Positions 58,580-64,000 of a stretch of DNA of 64,000 nt are shown piece by piece. A model generated the notes under the pieces. That model saw only the letters and a list, made by a program, of their open reading frames with translations. It made no database searches and had not been told where the DNA came from. A program made the position numbers and the translations under genes. Position 1 is the first letter of the stretch; the number at the start of each line of letters is the position of its first letter. The stretch comes from Polaromonas sp. OV174 (GTDB taxonomy: Bacteria; Pseudomonadota; Gammaproteobacteria; Burkholderiales; Burkholderiaceae_C): positions 1 through 64,000 of the forward strand of contig NZ_FOKZ01000022.1 of NCBI RefSeq assembly GCF_900112285.1. Direction: 5' to 3'.

Positions 58580-59587
58580 TCAGCGGCGTACTTGCAAAGC
58601 GCCGGGGTTGACGATATTGGTGGGCGTTCCCTTGATGAAGTTGACCACATTGTCAAATGCCGCCCCAAAATACATTTCATAGCTGTCCTGCTCAACATAG
58701 CCGATATGCGGTGTGCAGATGCAGTTTTCCAGCCTGAGAAGTGCATGGCCTTGCAAAATAGGTTCTGACTCAAAGACGTCCACTGCAGCCAAGCCCGGGC
58801 GCCCCCGGTTGAGCGCCGCAATCAAGGATTCGGGCTCCAACAGCTCAGCCCTTGAGGTATTGACCAGCAAGGCGGTGGGCTTCATGCGTGACAAATCTTC
58901 CAGCGTCACTATGCCAACCGTATTCTCATGCAGGCGCAGATGCAGGCTGAGCACGTCGCATTGCTCGAAGAAATCGGCTTTGCTGGCGGCTACTTCAAAG
59001 CCGTCGGCTTGCGCCAATTCGCGCGATGCCTCACCGCCCCACACCACAACGCGCATGCCAAAGGCTCGGCCATAACCGGCAACGATTTGCCCTATCCTGC
59101 CATAGCTCCAGATGCCCAGTGTCTTGCCTTTGAGTACCGAGCCAAGCCCAAAATTGACCGGCATGGAGGCGGCCTTGAGTCCGGCTTGCTGCCATACGCC
59201 ATGCTTTAGATGCGCCACATACTGGGGCAAACGCCGCATGGCCGCCATCACCAGTGCCCAGGTCAGTTCGGCTGGAGCGGTAGGAGAGCCTATGCCTTCG
59301 GCCACGGCAATGCCGCGTTCCGTGCAAGCGGCCACGTCGAGATGAGCGCCAACGCGACCGGTTTGAGCGATCAGCTTGAGCCTGGGCAGCTTCTCAATGA
59401 CTTGGCGATTGAGCTGGGTGCGTTCGCGAATCAGCACAATCACATCGGCGTCTTTGAGCCGAACTGACAGCTGCCCTATGCCCTTGACCGTATTGGTATA
59501 AACCTTGGCAGGATACGCATCCAGTTTGGCCGCACAAGCCAGTTTTCGCACTGCATCCTGATAGTCATCGAGAATCACAATATTCAT
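58580..59587 (-). CDS. D-isomer specific 2-hydroxyacid dehydrogenase
   Basis: NAD(P)-dependent dehydrogenase of 335 residues. The Rossmann motif is GIWSYGRIGQIVAGYG with one Gly of GxGxxG replaced by Ser. The catalytic triad is visible: Arg in NTSRAELLE, Glu in DVFESEPI, and His in CTPHIGYVEQDSYE. The substrate is not evident; phosphoglycerate or hydroxypyruvate-type acids are common in this family. It stands alone on the minus strand. Confidence 0.85.
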   Translation of the reverse strand: MNIVILDDYQDAVRKLACAAKLDAYPAKVYTNTVKGIGQLSVRLKDADVIVLIRERTQLNRQVIEKLPRLKLIAQTGRVGAHLDVAACTERGIAVAEGIGSPTAPAELTWALVMAAMRRLPQYVAHLKHGVWQQAGLKAASMPVNFGLGSVLKGKTLGIWSYGRIGQIVAGYGRAFGMRVVVWGGEASRELAQADGFEVAASKADFFEQCDVLSLHLRLHENTVGIVTLEDLSRMKPTALLVNTSRAELLEPESLIAALNRGRPGLAAVDVFESEPILQGHALLRLENCICTPHIGYVEQDSYEMYFGAAFDNVVNFIKGTPTNIVNPGALQVRR

Positions 59588-59787
59588 GCCGATATTGTGC
59601 CTGCAAGATTTTTAATCTTGCAGTTGGCCTATTGCGCAATAAGAGGCAACTTGTATCGGAAGGCAACGCAATTGCCTTGAGGCTGACAGCAGAAGTCTGC
59701 GTGTCTGAGCGTGTGAAGCGGACGGCCCAGGCTTTTAAGCCGCATGAATGAGCAGCCGTGCCGAGCAGGGAGTTTTTTCTGCCTTCT

Positions 59788-60183
59788 TCAGCAGGATCTC
59801 ACAGTGGCCTCGCGCAGGCTCATGCGCTCGAGTTCGGCGCAAACATCGGACATGCGGCCAGAGATCACCATGCGACCGGCGCAGGCGGGGGCGACGCCTG
59901 CATCGAATTCGCGCACCACTTTCAGGCGGTGGCAGGTCGTGGCTTTCATGCTGGCCTTGTCTGAAGGGTCGGTGGTGCACGGGGTGGCTACCGGCTTGCC
60001 GGGAGCAATTTCAATGTCGGCGCTAAAGGGCAGGGGCAGTTGCTTGGATGCTTGTTCAGGCGCTTGCGGCCGCGAAGGCTTGCCAGAACTGCGCTGTGCC
60101 GGTACAAACCACGCGCTCAATGCCTGGGCAGGCGTGAGTAGGCGCGACAGCATTGACGGGTGCGAAAAACGGATCATTCCCAT
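59788..60183 (-). CDS. Unknown 131-residue protein downstream of lexA
   Basis: I recognise no family. The first half (1-80) is proline-rich and probably disordered and contains KQLPLPF (Gln48-Phe53), which fits the QLxLxF/L hexapeptide that binds the DNA polymerase sliding clamp. The second half has a cluster CHRLKVVREFDAGVAPACAG followed by RMVISGRMSDVCAELERM. ATG 60183 has a clear AGGAG 7 bp upstream. The gene follows lexA after 144 bp in the same orientation, so it may be SOS-coregulated. No function is assigned. Confidence 0.6.
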   Translation of the reverse strand: MGMIRFSHPSMLSRLLTPAQALSAWFVPAQRSSGKPSRPQAPEQASKQLPLPFSADIEIAPGKPVATPCTTDPSDKASMKATTCHRLKVVREFDAGVAPACAGRMVISGRMSDVCAELERMSLREATVRSC

Positions 60184-60327
60184 GGTGAACTCCTGTTTGA
60201 GAGAGGTTTGCACAGGCAGGATTTCAGACCGGCTGGTTTTGCACCGCCAGTGGAGCCGCTGCATCAGGGTGTTGGCCATTGATGACCAAACGCCCGCCAC
60301 CTGCTGCGCGACTGAAACAAGGGGTGG

Positions 60328-61032
60328 CTAGAACGCCATGCTGTTGCGGATCAAGCCAACGGCGAGGCCTTCGAGTTCGAAGGCCTCGCCGGGCGCCACC
60401 ACAATGGTTTTGAAGTCGGGATTTTCTGGCAGCAGTTCGATCAGCTGCTTGTTGCGGCGAAAGCGTTTGACGGTCACTTCGTCGCCGAGCCGGGCCACGA
60501 CGATCTGTCCATTGCTGGCATCTTTCGCTTGTTTGACGGCGAGCAGGTCGCCGTCCATGATGCCGATATCGCGCATGCTCATGCCGCGCACCTTGAGCAG
60601 ATAGTCTGGCTGCTGCTGAAACAAGCTGCTTTCAAGAAAGTAGGTTTGCTCGATATGTTCTTGCGCGAGAATCGGGCTGCCGGCTGCCACTCGACCTATC
60701 AAGGGCAGGGTGAGCTGGCTCAGACTTGGCAAGGGTAGGGAGAACTGTTTGGTGCGGGATTCGTTCAGGGAGCGCAAGGTATCGCTGCGCAGGCGTATGC
60801 CGCGCGAGGTGCCGCTGACCAGCTCGATCACACCTTTGCGGGCGAGTGCCTGCAAATGTTCTTCGGCGGCGTTGGCGGAGCGAAAACCCAGTTCAGCCGC
60901 AATTTCGGCTCGGGTGGGGGGCGCACCGGTGCGGGAAATCGCACTCTGAATCAGCTCCAGAATTTGCTGCTGGCGCGCTGTGAGCTTGGGCATTTCAGAG
61001 GACAAACGTGCGAAATCGTTGAGGGCGCTCAT
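60328..61032 (-). CDS. lexA: SOS repressor LexA
   Basis: Self-cleaving repressor of the SOS regulon, 234 residues. The N-terminal winged helix is [19 protein letters not shown] ... [22 protein letters not shown]. The cleavage site is Ala117-Gly118 (RVAAGSP), the nucleophile is Ser152 and the general base is Lys189. An AGGAG 8 bp before ATG 61032 fixes the start; the frame is open upstream, and the more usual MPKLT start at 60993 has no ribosome binding site. Its own LexA box lies 74 bp upstream, so it is autoregulated. Confidence 0.96.
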   Translation of the reverse strand: MSALNDFARLSSEMPKLTARQQQILELIQSAISRTGAPPTRAEIAAELGFRSANAAEEHLQALARKGVIELVSGTSRGIRLRSDTLRSLNESRTKQFSLPLPSLSQLTLPLIGRVAAGSPILAQEHIEQTYFLESSLFQQQPDYLLKVRGMSMRDIGIMDGDLLAVKQAKDASNGQIVVARLGDEVTVKRFRRNKQLIELLPENPDFKTIVVAPGEAFELEGLAVGLIRNSMAF

Positions 61033-61105
61033 GATAGGGACTCCTTGCTTTAGCCGCTCGGTGCTGACGGCCATTTGGCTTGATGCCTGTTTTAATATCC
61101 AGTAA

Positions 61106-61121
61106 CTGTATTTTTATACAG
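61106..61121 (-). promoter_or_regulatory. LexA box upstream of lexA
   Basis: CTGT-ATTTTTAT-ACAG matches CTGT-N8-ACAG exactly, identical in plan to the imuA box. It overlaps a TATAAA on the minus strand that may be the lexA -10. It also lies 28 bp before the divergent asparaginase start. Confidence 0.92.
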
Positions 61122-61149
61122 TTTTTTAAAGAACGCAAGTCCATTTCCC

Positions 61150-62103
61150 ATGCAACCTCAAACCATTGTGATCCTAGGTACCGGCGGCACGATTGCCGGC
61201 CGGGCGGCCCGTGCCGCTGACAACATCGGTTACACCGCCGCCGAGCTCGGCATAGAGCAACTGGTTGACGCGATTCCCGCACTCGTCGAAGCGGGTCCCG
61301 TCATTACCGAGCAGGTGGCGCAAATCGACAGCAAGGATATGAGCTTTGCGGTCTGGGCGCAGTTGGCCGGGCGCGTCCAGCACTTTCTGGCCCGGCCGGA
61401 GATTCAGGGCATTGTCATTACGCACGGTACCGACACGCTGGAGGAGACCGCCTATTTTCTGCAGGCGATTTGCGATTCAGCCAAGCCGGTGGTGCTGACC
61501 TGTGCCATGCGTCCAGCCACGGCCCTGGCGCCAGACGGTCCGCAAAATCTGCTCGATGCCATGGCCGTGGCCCGGCATCCGGGAGCTTGCGGGGTCGTTG
61601 CCGTCTGTGCCGGTACCGTTCACAGTGCGCTGGACGTGCAGAAAATGCACACCTACCAGCTGGACGCCTTTAGCTCGGGCGATGCGGGTCCGCTTGCCTA
61701 TGTGGAAGAGGGGAGGCTCAGATTGTTACGAAATTGGCCTTTAGCCCTAGAGGGACGGTCGGAGGTAGCTATAAATAGCATAGCTAATATGAATCACGCA
61801 ACAGACTGGCCGTGGGTAGAAATTGTCATGAGCCATGCCGGTGCCAGTGGCGCTGTGGTCCAGGCGCTGGTGGCTCAAGGCGTGCAGGGCCTGGTCGTTG
61901 CGGCTACCGGCAATGGCTCTGTGCACCATGCGCTGGAAGCGGCCTTGTTGCAGGCGCAGGCCGCGGGCGTGCAAGTTGTCCGGGCCACACGTTGTGCCAA
62001 CGGCCGGGTGCTTTCCAAGCCCGGTGACGCCCTGGCGGACTCGCAAGGCTTGAGTCCGGTGAAGGCCAGGGTGGCACTCATGCTTGGCTTGCTGGGCCGC
62101 TAG
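61150..62103 (+). CDS. L-asparaginase
   Basis: Type II-like asparaginase of 317 residues. The nucleophile motif is ILGTGGTIAGRA (catalytic Thr in the N-terminal GTGGTIAG), the second motif is VITHGTDTLEETAYFL, and a Lys/Asp pair is in the central part. There is no signal peptide, so it is cytoplasmic despite type II-like motifs. A repeat copy is read through at residues about 196-212 between the two domains. It is divergent from lexA. Confidence 0.9.
   Translation: MQPQTIVILGTGGTIAGRAARAADNIGYTAAELGIEQLVDAIPALVEAGPVITEQVAQIDSKDMSFAVWAQLAGRVQHFLARPEIQGIVITHGTDTLEETAYFLQAICDSAKPVVLTCAMRPATALAPDGPQNLLDAMAVARHPGACGVVAVCAGTVHSALDVQKMHTYQLDAFSSGDAGPLAYVEEGRLRLLRNWPLALEGRSEVAINSIANMNHATDWPWVEIVMSHAGASGAVVQALVAQGVQGLVVAATGNGSVHHALEAALLQAQAAGVQVVRATRCANGRVLSKPGDALADSQGLSPVKARVALMLGLLGR
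61736..61784 (+). repeat. Dispersed ~50 bp repeat, copy G (in asparaginase)
   Basis: It reads GGCCTTTAGCCC, a spacer, GACGGTCG, GAG, GTAGCTATAAATAGC, then ATAGC. The gene reads it in frame as ALEGRSEVAINSIAN. Its AT-rich codons contrast with the surrounding gene. Confidence 0.7.
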
Positions 62104-62185
62104 CGCCCTTGTCCCCGCCTGCCCGGAAGTGGGTAGGCTCGGCGTCAGATTTTTGTTTCAAATGAGCGATCAAGGCTGCCACACC

Positions 62186-63862
62186 ATGCAAACCCCCTAC
62201 GAACAAGGCAACCAGAATCAGACCACCGACTGGGCGGCCTGTATCGAGTTCTACCAAGCGCTGGCGCTGCGCTTTCCCCGTCTGCTGCAGTTTTCTCAGA
62301 TAGGCATTTCCGACGCGGGCGTGCCAATACATGCTGGTGTCGTCAGCGCCGATGGGGTGTTTGATCGCGAGCAGATCCAGCGCGCCGGCCGGCCGGTTTT
62401 CTTCAACAACAACGGCATACATCCTGGCGAACCCGAGGGCATAGACGCCTGCATGGCGCTGGTGCGAGACCTGTGTCTGGCGCCGGAACGGCTGACGGCA
62501 CTGGGTAGCGCCGTGTATTTATTCATTCCCATCTACAACGTCGATGGTTGCCTTAATCGCAACGACAGCAGCCGGGTCAACCAGGATGGTCCGGAGTCTT
62601 TTGGCTTTCGAGGCAACAGCCAACACCTCGATTTGAACCGCGACTTCATCAAGTGCGACAGCCTGAATGCACAGCTCTTTAACCAGTTCTTCAGTGCCTG
62701 GGACCCGGATGTGATGGTCGACACCCACACTTCCAATGGGGCCGACTACAGCTACACCATGACCCTGATTCATACCCAGGCTGACAAGCTGGGCCGCGGT
62801 CTGGGCCGTTTTCTGCGGGAGTCCATGCTGCCCGCCATTTACCTGGGCATGGAGGCGCGCGGCTGGCCGACCTGTCCTTATGTGAACCCGTTCAAAACCA
62901 GCCCGGACCAGGGCATTGCCGATTTTTTGGATGGGCCGCGCTTTTCCACCGGCTATGCAGCCTTGCACCACACCATAGGCTTCATGCCTGAGACCCACAT
63001 GCTCAAGCCCTTTGCAGATCGCTATGCCTCGATGCGTGCGCTGCTGGACGTGACGCTGCAGTTCACGGTCGATCATGGAGCGCAAATCCGGGCTCTCAGG
63101 AAAGAGGCGAAACAGCTGGGGCGGCAAAAAACGCAGTGGCCGGTCAGCTGGAAGATGGACGAATCGCGTGCTTCCCGCGTGCGCTTCAAGGGCTATGCGG
63201 CCAGCTACCGGCCCAGCCTGCTGGGTAACTACCAGCGTCTGGCCTATGACAGGGAGCAGCCCTGGGAGCGTGACATTGACTACTACACCCACTTTGTCGA
63301 GGACGTGGTGGTGCCAGCGCCCCAGGCCTATGTGGTGCCGCAAGCCTGGCGCGCCGTAACGGAACGTCTGGCCTGGAACGGTGTGCAGATGGAGCGCTTG
63401 AGCGCGGCCAAGTCTGTGGCGGCGCAGGTTCATCGCATACAGGCGGTGCAAAGCCGGCCCACACCCTATGAGGGTCACATGTTCCACGAACAGCTGACGC
63501 TGCAAACCCAGACGGAAACCGCCGAGCTGCAGGTCGGCGATTACTGGATTCCGCTGCAACAGGATGCTGCTCGCTATATCGTGGAAACCCTGGAGCCGCT
63601 GGCCCACGACAGCTTCTTTCGCTGGGGGTTTTTCAACAGCGTGCTGGAAAAGAAAGAGCGCTTTTCGGACTACGTGTTTGAAGACATGGCGCTGCAATTG
63701 CTCAAGGATGAGCCCGAATTAAAGTCCAGGTTTGAGCAGTGGAGGGCCGAAAACCCCGCGCTGCTGTCAGACCAAAGCAGGGTGCTGGGCTTTATTTTTG
63801 AAAACTGCAAGCGTTTTGCCGAGCCGGCGTGGCGCAGATACCCAGTGCTGGCCATTTTTTGA
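62186..63862 (+). CDS. M14 family zinc carboxypeptidase
   Basis: A 558-residue peptidase of the M14 superfamily. Zinc ligands are His and Glu in NNGIHPGEPEG (HxxE) and a second His in DTHTSNGADYSYTM, and the catalytic Glu is probably in MPETHMLKP. The long C-terminal half (WPVSWKMDESRASRV onward) belongs to the larger uncharacterised M14 group. The start may be 62162 or 62186; the latter has an AAGG upstream and I prefer it. There is no signal peptide. A strong terminator follows. Confidence 0.82.
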   Translation: MQTPYEQGNQNQTTDWAACIEFYQALALRFPRLLQFSQIGISDAGVPIHAGVVSADGVFDREQIQRAGRPVFFNNNGIHPGEPEGIDACMALVRDLCLAPERLTALGSAVYLFIPIYNVDGCLNRNDSSRVNQDGPESFGFRGNSQHLDLNRDFIKCDSLNAQLFNQFFSAWDPDVMVDTHTSNGADYSYTMTLIHTQADKLGRGLGRFLRESMLPAIYLGMEARGWPTCPYVNPFKTSPDQGIADFLDGPRFSTGYAALHHTIGFMPETHMLKPFADRYASMRALLDVTLQFTVDHGAQIRALRKEAKQLGRQKTQWPVSWKMDESRASRVRFKGYAASYRPSLLGNYQRLAYDREQPWERDIDYYTHFVEDVVVPAPQAYVVPQAWRAVTERLAWNGVQMERLSAAKSVAAQVHRIQAVQSRPTPYEGHMFHEQLTLQTQTETAELQVGDYWIPLQQDAARYIVETLEPLAHDSFFRWGFFNSVLEKKERFSDYVFEDMALQLLKDEPELKSRFEQWRAENPALLSDQSRVLGFIFENCKRFAEPAWRRYPVLAIF

Positions 63863-63873
63863 TGGCGGACATG

Positions 63874-63903
63874 AAAAAGGCCGTCCAGAGGACGGCCTTT
63901 TTG
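63874..63903. terminator. Bidirectional intrinsic terminator
   Basis: AAAAAGGCCGTCC / GGACGGCCTTTTT with an AGA loop, A-run on one side and T-run on the other. It lies between the peptidase gene and the convergent partial gene at the window end. Confidence 0.9.
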
Positions 63904-63922
63904 CGCAACTGCTCGGGCGGTT

Positions 63923-64000
63923 TTAGCTTGCCAGTGCTTTGAAGGCTCTGTCAGTGATTTCGTCGACGCCGCCCATGCCGCTGATGGCGCGGTATTTGGG
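63923..64000 (-). CDS. adk: Adenylate kinase, C-terminal end (partial)
   Basis: Only the last 25 codons are in the window, cut at the right edge. The peptide (PKYRAISGMGGVDEITDRAFKALAS) resembles the C-terminus of beta-proteobacterial adenylate kinases, which end in Y-R-x-I-x-G-x-G-x-V-x-E-I. The identification is from this short tail only. Confidence 0.6.
   Translation of the reverse strand, partial: PKYRAISGMGGVDEITDRAFKALAS

Overview
The window is chromosomal DNA of a GC-rich beta-proteobacterium, most likely a member of the Comamonadaceae (Polaromonas/Rhodoferax/Variovorax-like). This rests on the gene order and protein flavour (imuA-imuB-dnaE2, cysB, lptF/lptG-pepA-holC, rimP-nusA-infB-rbfA-truB-typA, guaB-guaA) and on dispersed short repeats of a kind I associate with that family. 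I see no prophage, insertion sequence, CRISPR array or rRNA operon. One tRNA-Ser(GGA) is present. Coding density is high and nearly all genes are housekeeping or common accessory genes.

Layout: 1-546, no recognisable gene; dsbB; a LexA-controlled mutasome cassette imuA-imuB-dnaE2 (1.3-6.8 kb); a phosphoribosyltransferase/hydrolase pair; argA with a small zinc-ribbon gene; a membrane protein with a degenerate GGDEF domain; hrpA; a GDPD-like protein that has lost key residues; a DUF3309 peptide; an aminotransferase, cysB and a CbiX-type chelatase; lptG/lptF divergent from pepA-holC; a branched-chain amino-acid binding protein; tRNA-Ser; DUF2237, SPFH and NfeD genes; a large basic amino-acid decarboxylase; an exported ATP-dependent DNA ligase and fabI; a yejABEF-type peptide ABC operon; the rimP-nusA-infB-rbfA-truB-typA translation block with a terminator-like hairpin in its leader; an EamA exporter and a 3-hydroxyisobutyryl-CoA hydrolase; smpB/ratA/rnfH; guaB and guaA; a beta-oxidation pair; a FimV-like protein; a 2-hydroxyacid dehydrogenase; lexA with a small unknown downstream gene; an asparaginase; an M14 peptidase; and the end of a probable adk gene.

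Two systems stand out. First, the SOS response is represented at both ends: perfect CTGT-N8-ACAG LexA boxes lie upstream of imuA and of lexA. The gene after lexA encodes an unknown 131-residue protein carrying a possible beta-clamp-binding hexapeptide. Second, a family of about 50 bp repeats recurs across the window. Seven good copies lie inside conserved genes (two in imuB, one each in dnaE2, hrpA, truB, the hydroxyisobutyryl-CoA hydrolase and the asparaginase), each read through in frame. One further copy is intergenic and there are one or two partial copies. Two other repeat families, two copies each, occupy intergenic positions. All alignments were made by eye.
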